Positions 16,343 to 23,681 of a stretch of 43,883 nucleotides of DNA are shown here, piece after piece. The notes below the pieces were generated by a model. That model saw only the letters and a program-made list of their open reading frames with translations. It had not been told where the DNA came from and ran no database searches. The translations under genes and the position numbers were made by a program. Source of the stretch: Hydrogenophaga sp. (GTDB lineage Bacteria > Pseudomonadota > Gammaproteobacteria > Burkholderiales > Burkholderiaceae_C); contig JAURYH010000063.1 in the NCBI GenBank assembly GCA_030653975.1, forward strand, positions 1-43,883, in the 5' to 3' direction. Numbering within the stretch: the stretch's first letter is position 1; each line of letters begins with the position of its first letter.

Positions 16343-16435
16343 CCCCCCCCGCAGCGCTTCGCGCTACCCCCCCGGGGGGGCGGCACTGGCCGTCCGGCAA
16401 AGCCGGCCCGGCGGTGCCCTGGGCTGCTCCCCTTC
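16342..16435. repeat. Dispersed GC-rich repeat after the MFS gene
   Basis: ACCCCCCCCGCAGCGCTTCG followed by CGCTACCCCCCCGGGGGGGC, then GGCCGTCCGGCAAAGCCGGC and CCCTGGGCTGC. The same class, in varying orientation, occurs at 9575, 25815 and 28860-29092. It lies between two convergent genes and may serve as a bidirectional transcription end. Confidence 0.7.
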
Positions 16436-16473
16436 ATGCCTCGGGGTGGTGTTCCGGAACCTTGAAAACGGTC

Positions 16474-17196
16474 TCAGACCACGCTCAGCACGCCCGTGAG
16501 CCAGGCACTCACATCGGTCAGCTCGGTGTCGCTCACCTCGTGTCCCATGGGGTAGGTGTGCCATTCCACCAGGTGGCCCATGACCTGCAAGGCGGTGCGC
16601 GCGGCCCGGGCGCGGTCGATGACGACCACCTCGTCCTGCTCGCCATGGGCCAGGAAGATCGGCAGGCGCTGGTTGGCGGCGTTGGACTCGGTCTGGAGCG
16701 TGCGGGCGCCCAGCGGCAGGTAACCCGAGAGCGCCACGATCGCGGCCAGGCGCTGGGGCGCGCGCAAACCCGTGTGCAGCGCGAGCACCGCGCCCTGCGA
16801 AAAACCCATGAGCACGATGCGCTCGGACGGCATGCCCTGGGCTTGTTCCTGCTCGATCAGGGCCTGCACCATGGCCTGGGATTCGCGCAGGCCCGTTTCG
16901 TCCAGTGGCAGAGAGGCGTGGCGCCGGGTCTCCGGCGGCGCCGCGTCGTACCAGGCGTGCATGTCGGCGCCGTTGAGGCTCATGGTCCGCCAGGGCGCAT
17001 CGGGAAACACACAGCGCACCGGCCCCACGGCAGCGAGGTCCATGCTGCGCAACAGGGGCATGAAGTCAACACCCGTGGTGCCCAGGCCATGCAACACGAT
17101 GAGGCTGGCCACGGGCGTGGCGGCCGGGTCGCGCCCCGTCACGAATTCCTGCAGAGCGATGGTGTGGTGTTGAAAGAAAAAGTCTGGCGCATTCAT
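16474..17196 (-). CDS. Alpha/beta hydrolase, phospholipase/carboxylesterase family (copy 1)
   Basis: 240 residues, one alpha/beta-hydrolase domain of the Abhydrolase_2 type. Oxyanion strand SLIVLHGLGTTGVDFMPLLR near 32, nucleophile elbow VLMGFSQGAVLALHTGLRAP near 127 (catalytic Ser in GFSQG), acid in FLAHGEQDEVVV near 180, and catalytic His in YPMGHEVSD near 217. A cytosolic esterase; the natural substrate is unknown. The start at 17196 (MNAPDFFFQHH) is chosen because relatives begin there; the longer ORF start is weakly supported. It is paralogous to the next gene in the same orientation (about half of residues shared by eye), so a tandem duplication. It carries no visible link to purine catabolism. 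Confidence 0.87.
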   Translation of the reverse strand: MNAPDFFFQHHTIALQEFVTGRDPAATPVASLIVLHGLGTTGVDFMPLLRSMDLAAVGPVRCVFPDAPWRTMSLNGADMHAWYDAAPPETRRHASLPLDETGLRESQAMVQALIEQEQAQGMPSERIVLMGFSQGAVLALHTGLRAPQRLAAIVALSGYLPLGARTLQTESNAANQRLPIFLAHGEQDEVVVIDRARAARTALQVMGHLVEWHTYPMGHEVSDTELTDVSAWLTGVLSVV

Positions 17197-17324
17197 CCGG
17201 CCAGCATAAGCGCAGGTGTGCATCCGGTGAAACGAAAACCGGCGTTCAGCGGCGCTGCGGTTGCATCCGGATGCAGACTTAACAAACAAACGCCAGCTTG
17301 CCGCCGTTCACGGCGGTGGCGCGC

Positions 17325-18023
17325 TCAGCGTGGTGCCAGAACCTGCAGCAAGAAGCTGTTGAGGTCGGCCACTTCTTCCATGCACACCTCGTGCGCCATG
17401 GGGTAGCTGTGCCATTCCACCGGGTAGCCCAGCGCCTGGAGCGCGTCGCGCGCGGCTTCGCCACGCTCGATGGTCACCACGTCGTCGTGGCGTCCATGGG
17501 CCATGAACACCGGCAGGCCGCGGTTGGTATCGCTGATGTCAGCGCCCGTGCGGCTGGCCAGCGGCAAATAGCCCGAGAGCGCCACCAGCCCCGCCAGACG
17601 CTGCGGTGCACGCAGACCGGTCAGCAACGTCATGGCACAACCTTGTGAAAAACCCATGAGCACGGTGCGCTCGGCCGGCACGCCGCGCAACGCTTCGCGG
17701 TCCAGCAGTTGCTGCACGATGGCCTGCGATGCGCGCAGGCCCGGTTCGTCCTCGCGGCGGCCACCGGCGGGGTCGGGCGGGTAAATGTCGTACCACGAGC
17801 GCATCTCGTAACCGCCGTTGATGCTGACCGGCTGCACCGGCGCGCTGGGGAAGACGAAGCGCACCGGCCCGATGGCGACAAGGTCGAGCTGCCGGGCGAT
17901 CGGCACGAAGTCGCTGCCGTCGGCACCCAGGCCGTGCAGCACGACGATGCTGGCCACGGGCTGGGCAGTGGGGTCTCCCCCGGTGACGAATTCACGAAGT
18001 TCGATGGACGGGTTTGGGCTCAT
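17325..18023 (-). CDS. Alpha/beta hydrolase, phospholipase/carboxylesterase family (copy 2)
   Basis: 232 residues, the tandem paralogue of the gene at 16474-17196. SIVVLHGLGADGSDFVPIAR near 24, WYDIYPPD near 77, VLMGFSQGCAMTLLTGLRAP near 120 (Ser in GFSQG), VFMAHGRHDDVVT near 175 and YPMAHEVCMEEV near 212 (catalytic His). The GADGSDF loop is the standard sequence for this family, whereas copy 1 has GTTGVDF, so copy 2 looks closer to the ancestral form. The start at 18023 is MSPNPSIELREF. The two copies are separated by 128 bp without a repeat. Confidence 0.88.
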   Translation of the reverse strand: MSPNPSIELREFVTGGDPTAQPVASIVVLHGLGADGSDFVPIARQLDLVAIGPVRFVFPSAPVQPVSINGGYEMRSWYDIYPPDPAGGRREDEPGLRASQAIVQQLLDREALRGVPAERTVLMGFSQGCAMTLLTGLRAPQRLAGLVALSGYLPLASRTGADISDTNRGLPVFMAHGRHDDVVTIERGEAARDALQALGYPVEWHSYPMAHEVCMEEVADLNSFLLQVLAPR

Positions 18024-18116
18024 GGCGCCAGCATAACGCGGCACGGTCGCCCGAGGGCCTGACACTTGGGCGGCGGCGACCTATGATTCCATCCACCCCG
18101 TTTTCAGGTTGACGTC

Positions 18117-18917
18117 ATGACGCCTCAGGATCTGCTCAGACACCTCGACCAGGGCCGGCTCTGGAGCGCACCGCCCAGCGACGATCCCGCCTTCGACCTG
18201 CCCACCGCCTACGCCCGAGCGCTGGCGGTGCGTGCGCTCCGTCAGGCGCGTGGCGAGGTGCCACGTGGCTACAAGGTCGGTTTCACCAACCGCACGATCT
18301 GGCCCCGCTACAACGTGTTCGCGCCCATCTGGGGCACGGTCTACAGCAGCACGCTGGCCTTCTGCGAGGGCGATGGCACGGTCTCGCTGGCGGCCACCTG
18401 CCAGCCCCGGCTGGAACCCGAGATCGTGTTCGGTCTCCGGGCCACTCCCGCACCCGGTGCCACGCTGGCCCAGCTGTTCGACGCCATCGCCTGGGTCGCA
18501 CCCGGCTTTGAAGTCGTGCAGTCCCACCTGCCGGACTGGAAGTTCCAGGCCGCCGACACGGTGGCCGACGGTGGCCTGCACGCACGACTGCTGGTCGGGC
18601 ACCAGACCCCGGTGCACGAACTGGCCGCCGGTGCCGCGCAGCTCGACGCCCTGCTGGCCCAGACCCTCGTCGTGCTGGACCGGCAGGGTCAAGCCGTCGA
18701 ACAGGGCCAGGGCGCCAACGTGCTCGACAGCCCGCTGCGCGCGCTGCACCATTTCGTGAACACGCTGCGCGCCTGCCCCGGTGCGCCCGACCTGATGCCC
18801 GGCGACGTGGTGACCACCGGCACCTGGACCGATGCCTGGCCGGTGCAGCCGGGCGAACACTGGTCGGCCCACTTTTCCCTGCCCGGGTTCAGCCTCTCGG
18901 CCACGCTCACCGCCTGA
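18117..18917 (+). CDS. 2-keto-4-pentenoate hydratase family protein
   Basis: 266 residues, C-terminal fumarylacetoacetate-hydrolase fold as in MhpD/HpcG hydratases and DmpH/4-oxalocrotonate decarboxylases. Visible: GYKVGFTNRTIWPRYNV near 51 (in place of the usual KIGxTS), RLEPEIVFGL near 100 (metal Glu pair), APGFEVVQSHLPDW near 129, VADGGLHARLLVG near 147, GANVLDSPLRALHHFVNTLR near 200 and LMPGDVVTTGTWTDAWPV near 225. It probably hydrates or decarboxylates a 2-oxo-enoic acid, but no other meta-cleavage gene is nearby, so the substrate is open. It stands alone, divergent from the esterase pair. Confidence 0.75.
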   Translation: MTPQDLLRHLDQGRLWSAPPSDDPAFDLPTAYARALAVRALRQARGEVPRGYKVGFTNRTIWPRYNVFAPIWGTVYSSTLAFCEGDGTVSLAATCQPRLEPEIVFGLRATPAPGATLAQLFDAIAWVAPGFEVVQSHLPDWKFQAADTVADGGLHARLLVGHQTPVHELAAGAAQLDALLAQTLVVLDRQGQAVEQGQGANVLDSPLRALHHFVNTLRACPGAPDLMPGDVVTTGTWTDAWPVQPGEHWSAHFSLPGFSLSATLTA

Positions 18918-19015
18918 TCCTCGCGAAAGCGGTTTGAGCCGGATCAACAATGGGCGCCGGGCGGTGACGCATGCTCAACGGTGGCAGGGAAAACCCACTG
19001 CGCGAAACACCGGCA

Positions 19016-19033
19016 GCAGGGTAATTTCCCTGC
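19016..19033. promoter_or_regulatory. Inverted repeat upstream of the acyl-CoA ligase
   Basis: GCAGGG-TAATTT-CCCTGC, a perfect 6-bp arm palindrome with an AT-rich centre, 43 bp before the ligase start. It could be an operator or a 5'-UTR hairpin. No regulator gene is adjacent. Confidence 0.4.
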
Positions 19034-19076
19034 GGGAGGCCTGCCCCTCGCAGCCACAACAACAGGAGACCCATCC

Positions 19077-20768
19077 ATGAACCCCGTCGCGCCCGACCTG
19101 CTCGCCCTGCAACGCCTCTACCACTGGGAGCAGACCGCCCCGTCCCGCGTCACCCTGACCCAGCCCATGGGTGGCGGCGCCACGCAGACCTGGACCTGGG
19201 CCCAGGTGGCCGACCAGGCGCGGCGCATGGCCGCCCACCTGCAGGCGCAGGGCTGGGAGCCGGGTTCGAAAATCGCCATCCTGTCGAAGAACTGCGCCTG
19301 GTGGCTCATGAGCGATCTGGCGATCTGGATGGCCGGGTATGTGTCGGTGCCGCTGTACCCCACGCTGGCGCACGACACGGTGAACCAGATCCTCACGCAC
19401 AGCGAGGCCAAGGCCTGTTTCATCGGCAAGCTCGACGGCTGGGCCGGCATGAAGCCCGGCGTGCCGGCCGGCCTGCCCTGCATCAGCTACCCGCTGTCGC
19501 CGGCCGACGCGATCGCGGCCTACGACGGCTGGGACGCCATCGTGGCGCGCACCGCTCCGCTGCCCGGCCAACCGGCCCGCGCACCCGACGAGCTGGCGAC
19601 GCTGATCTACACCTCGGGCACAACCGGGCGACCCAAAGGCGTCATGCACACCTTCGGCAACTTCGCCTGGGCCATCACCAGCGGCCTCAAACGCGTGCCA
19701 ATGTCGGCCGAGGACCGCATGCTCTCCTACCTGCCGCTGGCCCACGTGGTCGAGCGGGTGCTGGTGGAACACGGCTGGCTGCAGACCGGCATGAGCCTGT
19801 ATTTCGCCGAGTCGCTCGACACCTTTGCCGCCGACCTGCAGCGCGCACGGCCGACCATCTTCTTCTCGGTGCCACGCCTGTGGGTGAAGTTCCAGCAAGG
19901 CGTGCACCACAAGCTGCCGCCGGCCAAGCTGCAGCGCCTGCTGGGCATCCCGCTGATCGGCGGCCTGGTGCGGCGCAAGGTGAAGAAGGCGCTCGGTCTC
20001 GACCAGTGCCGCTTTGCCGCAGGAGGCGCTGCGCCCATGCCGATGGAGCTGCTGCAGTGGTACAGCCGGCTCGGCCTGCACATCAACGAAGGCTACGGCA
20101 TGACCGAAAACCTGGCGGTCTCGCACATCACCATCCCGGGCCAGAACCAGCAGGGCTCGGTCGGCCCGACCTACGACGGCGTGGAACACCGCATCGACCC
20201 GCAGAACGGTGAAATCCAGATGCGCAGCCCGGCGCTGATGCTGGGCTACTACAAGGAACCGGAGCAGACCCGCGACGCCTTCACGCCCGACGGCTGGCTG
20301 CACACCGGCGACAAGGGCCACATCGACGCCCAGGGCAACCTGCACATCACCGGCCGGGTGAAAGACCTGTTCAAGACCAGCAAGGGCAAATACGTCGCGC
20401 CGGCGCCGATCGAAGACCGGCTGGTGATGCACGAGGCGGTGGAAGCCTGCGTGGTCACCGGCGCCAACCTGGGGCAGCCGCTGGGCATCGTGATGCTCAA
20501 CGCCGAGGCGGTTGTACAGACGGGCGACCCCACCGCGCGCCGCGCGCTGGAGGCCTCGCTGGCGCAACACCTGCAGCACATCAACACCACGCTCGACCCG
20601 CACGAACAGCTGCAGTGCATCGTGATGGTGACCACCGCCTGGACCGTGGACAACGACGTCATCACGCCAACCTTCAAGGTCAAGCGCAACCGCATCGAAG
20701 AGCTGTACGCGAAACACTACGAAGCCTGGGAAACCGCGGGAAAGCCGGTCGTCTGGTCGGACTTCTGA
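19077..20768 (+). CDS. AMP-binding long-chain acyl-CoA synthetase family protein
   Basis: 563 residues. ANL superfamily ligase that adenylates a carboxylate and transfers it to CoA. P-loop LIYTSGTTGRPKGVMHTFGN near 178-197, LSYLPLAHVVERVLVEHGWL near 216 and GYGMTENLAVSHITIPGQN near 340, then GWLHTGDKGHIDAQGNLHIT and GRVKDLFKTSKGKYVAPAPI near 403-442 and a C-terminal lysine region at TFKVKRNRIEELY. The LPLAHVVER and SKGKYVAPAPIE motifs are those of the long-chain fatty acid (FAA1/FadD15-like) group; the N-terminus is cytosolic. The start at 19077 follows CAGGAGACCC. It is transcribed alone, with the lipoprotein-sigma group downstream after 105 bp. Confidence 0.88.
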   Translation: MNPVAPDLLALQRLYHWEQTAPSRVTLTQPMGGGATQTWTWAQVADQARRMAAHLQAQGWEPGSKIAILSKNCAWWLMSDLAIWMAGYVSVPLYPTLAHDTVNQILTHSEAKACFIGKLDGWAGMKPGVPAGLPCISYPLSPADAIAAYDGWDAIVARTAPLPGQPARAPDELATLIYTSGTTGRPKGVMHTFGNFAWAITSGLKRVPMSAEDRMLSYLPLAHVVERVLVEHGWLQTGMSLYFAESLDTFAADLQRARPTIFFSVPRLWVKFQQGVHHKLPPAKLQRLLGIPLIGGLVRRKVKKALGLDQCRFAAGGAAPMPMELLQWYSRLGLHINEGYGMTENLAVSHITIPGQNQQGSVGPTYDGVEHRIDPQNGEIQMRSPALMLGYYKEPEQTRDAFTPDGWLHTGDKGHIDAQGNLHITGRVKDLFKTSKGKYVAPAPIEDRLVMHEAVEACVVTGANLGQPLGIVMLNAEAVVQTGDPTARRALEASLAQHLQHINTTLDPHEQLQCIVMVTTAWTVDNDVITPTFKVKRNRIEELYAKHYEAWETAGKPVVWSDF

Positions 20769-20873
20769 AACCGGCCACCGGACAAAACAGTCGGGCCATC
20801 GGGAATAAACGGTCCCGCTGCGGTGTTCACCGCATGTCAGTCCCTGTTTAACCCCTGTTCAAGGAGCCTGCTC

Positions 20874-21338
20874 ATGCAACGCCGAACCCTCCTGTTTTCC
20901 ACTTCTGCCACCCTGCTGCTGGGCGCCGCCCTGCTCGTGGGCTGCGCCGGCCCCCGGGGCATGGGCGGACCCGGCCACCCCGGCATGATGAAGCGCCACG
21001 GCTACGGCATGACGGCCCCGGCCCCCGCGCCCGCTGGCGGCCCGATGGTGGCCAATGGCCTGTTGACCGGCCCCAACGGCATGACGCTCTACACCTTTGA
21101 CAACGACGCGGTCAACAGCGGCAAGAGCGTCTGCAACGGCCCCTGCGCCACCAACTGGCCGCCACTGATGGCCGGCAACGCCGCACCCGGCGGCGACTAC
21201 AGCGTGGTCACGCGCGATGACGGCGGCAAACAGCTGGCCTACAAGGGCAAGCCGCTGTACTACTGGGTGAAGGACACCAAGCCCGGCGACAAGACCGGTG
21301 ACGGCGTCAACGGGGTCTGGCACGTCGTCAAGCCCTGA
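20874..21338 (+). CDS. Secreted-repeat lipoprotein (COG4315/Lipoprotein_15 type)
   Basis: 154 residues. Lipoprotein signal peptide with lipobox LLVGC, Cys at about residue 24. A Gly/Pro/Met-rich linker (about 25-55) includes two histidines and several methionines. Then two repeats of the 'secreted repeat of unknown function': GLLTGPNGMTLYTFDNDA with CNGPCATNWPPLM, and GDYSVVTRDDGGKQLAYKGK followed by PLYYWVKDTKPGDKTGDGV and GVWHVVKP. The family occurs near ECF sigma genes in proteobacteria; its role is unknown, with redox or metal handling suspected. The start at 20874 follows AAGGAGCC. The sigma gene starts 12 bp after its stop, so one transcript is likely. Confidence 0.85.
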   Translation: MQRRTLLFSTSATLLLGAALLVGCAGPRGMGGPGHPGMMKRHGYGMTAPAPAPAGGPMVANGLLTGPNGMTLYTFDNDAVNSGKSVCNGPCATNWPPLMAGNAAPGGDYSVVTRDDGGKQLAYKGKPLYYWVKDTKPGDKTGDGVNGVWHVVKP

Positions 21339-21350
21339 GAGCGGCCACGT

Positions 21351-21872
21351 TTGGGCCCGGAAAACGCGCTGACCCACATTCCCCGTCTGCGGCGCTACGC
21401 GCGCCTGCTGACGGGAGATGCCAGCCGTGCCGACGACCTGGTGCAGGACACGCTGGAACGGGCGTGTCACAAGTGGTCGCTCTGGCGCCCGCGCGAGGAC
21501 GGCAGCGGCCTGCGCGGCTGGCTGCTCGCGCTGATGCACAACCTGTACCTGAACCAGGTGCGTGACACGGTGCACGAGCGCCAGGCGGTCGAGCTGGACG
21601 AAAGCAACGAGCCCAGCCACGACCCGTTCCTGCGCACCCCCGAGCGGCTGGATCTGGAACAGGCGCTGCGGCAGCTGAACCCCGTCTTGCGCGAGGTGGT
21701 GTTGCTGGTGTGTGTGGAAGAACTGGCCTATGCGGAAGCCGCCGAGGTGCTGGGGGTGCCGGTGGGCACGGTGATGTCGCGGCTGTCGCGCGGACGCGAA
21801 CAGCTGCGTCGCCTGATGGACGGTGGCGCCCCGGCCCAGACCCGGGCACCCCGCTTGAAGATCGTCCAATGA
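21351..21872 (+). CDS. ECF-type RNA polymerase sigma factor
   Basis: 173 residues. Sigma-70 region 2 at about 8-75 (LRRYARLLTGDASRADDLVQ, then DTLERACHKWSLWRP) and region 4 at about 105-160 (LNPVLREVVLLVCVEELAYA, then EAAEVLGVPVGTVMSRLSRG). The spacing is usual for ECF factors. The start at 21351 is a TTG with a weak ribosome-binding site, 12 bp after the lipoprotein stop; no ATG or GTG fits, so translation is probably low or coupled. It precedes the anti-sigma gene by 13 bp. A lipoprotein-sigma-anti-sigma order suggests an envelope or redox stress module that includes its own target. Confidence 0.88.
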   Translation: MGPENALTHIPRLRRYARLLTGDASRADDLVQDTLERACHKWSLWRPREDGSGLRGWLLALMHNLYLNQVRDTVHERQAVELDESNEPSHDPFLRTPERLDLEQALRQLNPVLREVVLLVCVEELAYAEAAEVLGVPVGTVMSRLSRGREQLRRLMDGGAPAQTRAPRLKIVQ

Positions 21873-21885
21873 AAACGCATCGCAC

Positions 21886-22680
21886 ATGAACCCCGACCAT
21901 CCCGCCCCCGTGACCGACGCCGAGCTGCACGCCTGGGTCGACGGCCAGCTGCCCCCCGAGCGCGCCCCGGTGGTGTCGGACTGGCTGCTGCAGCACCCCG
22001 AAGACGCCGCCCGGGTCCAGGCCTGGCAGGCCCAGCGCCTGGGCCTGCAGGGGCTGCAGCGCGGCGTGCTTGATGAACCCGTGCCACTGGCACTCGCGCG
22101 CGCCACCCGGCCACGCCGCTCGCGGCCCTGGTTGCAGGGCCTGGTGGCCAGTCTGATGCTGGGCCTGGGCTTCGCCGGTGGCTGGTGGTTGCGCCCGGCC
22201 GCCGCGCCGCTGGCCAGCGCCAGCGAGCCGGGTTTCGTGCAGGAGGCGCGCGTGGCACATGCGGTGTACGTGCCCGAAAAACGCCACGCGGTCGAGGTCG
22301 GTGCGCAGGAACAGGCGCACCTGGTGCAATGGCTGTCGCGCCGCCTGGGCACGCCGCTGAAGGCGCCCTTGCTGGAAGACCAGGGCTTTGGGCTGATGGG
22401 CGGGCGCCTGCTGCCTGGCCAGGCGGGCGAACCGCGCGCGCTCTTCATGTACGAAAACCCCGCAGCCGGGCGCATCACGCTGCATGTTTCGGTGCTGTCG
22501 GGTGATGCCGCCCCGGCGCCAGCGGCCTTCCGCTTCGCACGTGTGGGCCAGACCGAGACCTTTTACTGGATCGAGGGTTCGCTGGGCTACGCGCTCAGCG
22601 GCGATTTGCCGCGGGAGCGGCTGGCGCAGCTGGCCGACGCGGTCCACCGGCAGCTGAGGCCCGAAACCCTGGCGCCCTGA
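21886..22680 (+). CDS. Anti-sigma factor (membrane)
   Basis: 264 residues. A cytosolic N-terminal anti-sigma domain (about 1-65: DAELHAWVDGQLPPERAPVV and HPEDAARVQAWQAQRL) without the HxxxCxxC zinc motif, so of the non-ZAS kind. One membrane helix follows at about 84-101 (LQGLVASLMLGLGFAGGWW). The periplasmic part (about 105-264) has HAVYVPEKRHAVEV, LLPGQAGEPRALFMYEN and QTETFYWIEGSLGYALSGDL. The AVYVPEKRHPVEV...FYWID pattern is that of a known anti-sigma family in Burkholderiales. It should hold the upstream ECF factor at the membrane until an envelope signal releases it. It starts at an ATG 13 bp downstream of the sigma gene. Confidence 0.87.
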   Translation: MNPDHPAPVTDAELHAWVDGQLPPERAPVVSDWLLQHPEDAARVQAWQAQRLGLQGLQRGVLDEPVPLALARATRPRRSRPWLQGLVASLMLGLGFAGGWWLRPAAAPLASASEPGFVQEARVAHAVYVPEKRHAVEVGAQEQAHLVQWLSRRLGTPLKAPLLEDQGFGLMGGRLLPGQAGEPRALFMYENPAAGRITLHVSVLSGDAAPAPAAFRFARVGQTETFYWIEGSLGYALSGDLPRERLAQLADAVHRQLRPETLAP

Positions 22681-22688
22681 GTGTCCTC

Positions 22689-22793
22689 ATACGGTTTCGC
22701 ATTCAAGCGCAGAACAAGGCGCGAAGCCGCAGACAGTGCCACGGCACGGCAAGGCGAAGCAACGAAGTTATACGTTTGAATGCGAACCCGTAT
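22689..22793. repeat. 105-bp imperfect palindromic element between convergent genes
   Basis: The left arm ATACGGTTTCGCATTCAAGC begins at 22689. The right arm ends at 22793 and reads, as reverse complement, ATACGGGTTCGCATTCAAAC. The centre (about 22709-22770) is also rich in short GCGAAGC / GCAAGGC motifs. It exactly fills the gap between the anti-sigma gene stop and the stop codon of fghA, so it could act as a bidirectional transcription stop. It is unlike the GC-rich repeat classes elsewhere in the window and could be a MITE or dispersed palindrome. Confidence 0.7.
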
Positions 22794-23653
22794 CAGGCCA
22801 GCGCCTGCGCGTGGTGGTGCAGGTGGTCGTCCATGAAGGTGCTGATGAAGTAATACCCGTGGTCGTAACCGGCGTGGCGGCGCAGCGTGAGCGGCTGGCC
22901 GGCCTGCGCGCAGGCGGCTTCAAAAGCTTCGGGATAGAGCTGTTCGGCCAGGAATTTGTCGGCCAGGCCCTGGTCGACCAGGATGCCGCCCGGGTATGGC
23001 GCGGTCTTCTGCGCGGCCATCAGCAGGCTGGCGTCGTGCGCGGCCCAGGTGGATTCGTCCTGCCCCAGGTAACCGGTGAAGGCCTTGTGGCCCCAGGGGC
23101 ATCGGGTGGGCGCGCAGATGGGCGCAAACGCCGAGAGACTGCGAAACACGCCCGGGTGGCGCAGCGCCAGGGTCAGCGCGCCGTGGCCGCCCATGGAGTG
23201 ACCGAACAGGCCCAGGCGTTCACTGTCCAGGTGGAACTCGGCCGTCACCGCCGGCAGCAGTTCTTTCAGCAGGTAACTCTCCATGCACCAGTGGCCGGAC
23301 CACGGTGCCTGCGTCGCGTCGAGGTAGAAGCCGGCACCGGCACCAAAGTCCCAGTGGTGGTCTTCGCTGTCCACGCCGGTGTTGCGCGGGCTGGTGTCGG
23401 GCATCAGCAGCGCCAGACCGAGCTGCGCCGCCAGACGCTGCGCGCCGGCCTTCATGGTGGCGGTTTCTTCGGTGCAGGTGAGGCCGGCCAGAAAGGTCAG
23501 CAGCGGCACTGTCTCACCAGCCAGCGCCTGCGGCGGCAGGTACAGCGCAAAACGCATCGGCAAGCCGATCTCGCTCGACGCGTGTTTGTAAAACCGCTGC
23601 ACGCCGCCGAAGCTGCCGTGCTCGCTGACCAGTTCAAGGCGATCAAATCCCAT
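22793..23653 (-). CDS. fghA: S-formylglutathione hydrolase
   Basis: 286 residues. Hydrolyses S-formylglutathione to formate and glutathione, completing formaldehyde detoxification begun by AdhC. Esterase D family: FLAGLTCTEETATMKAGAQR near 57, DTSPRNTG near 86, the nucleophile in LGLFGHSMGGHGALTLALRH near 143, PTRCPWGHKAFTGYLG near 180, acid in ILVDQGLADKFLAEQLYPE near 222 and catalytic His in GYDHGYYFISTFMDDHLHHH near 258. Typical length (about 280). The start at 23653 (MGFDRLELVSEHGSFGG) is the family start; a longer frame is rejected. Same strand as adhC with an alpha/beta hydrolase gene between, so probably one transcription unit. Confidence 0.93.
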   Translation of the reverse strand: MGFDRLELVSEHGSFGGVQRFYKHASSEIGLPMRFALYLPPQALAGETVPLLTFLAGLTCTEETATMKAGAQRLAAQLGLALLMPDTSPRNTGVDSEDHHWDFGAGAGFYLDATQAPWSGHWCMESYLLKELLPAVTAEFHLDSERLGLFGHSMGGHGALTLALRHPGVFRSLSAFAPICAPTRCPWGHKAFTGYLGQDESTWAAHDASLLMAAQKTAPYPGGILVDQGLADKFLAEQLYPEAFEAACAQAGQPLTLRRHAGYDHGYYFISTFMDDHLHHHAQALA

Positions 23654-23681
23654 GGAGTTCCTCGTGTTGGGGTCGCCGGAT

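Noticed and set aside
17197..17324. Extra gene or N-terminal extension between the two esterases
   Set aside because: The longer upstream frame of copy 1 lacks family similarity and a ribosome-binding site; nothing else is seen in the gap.
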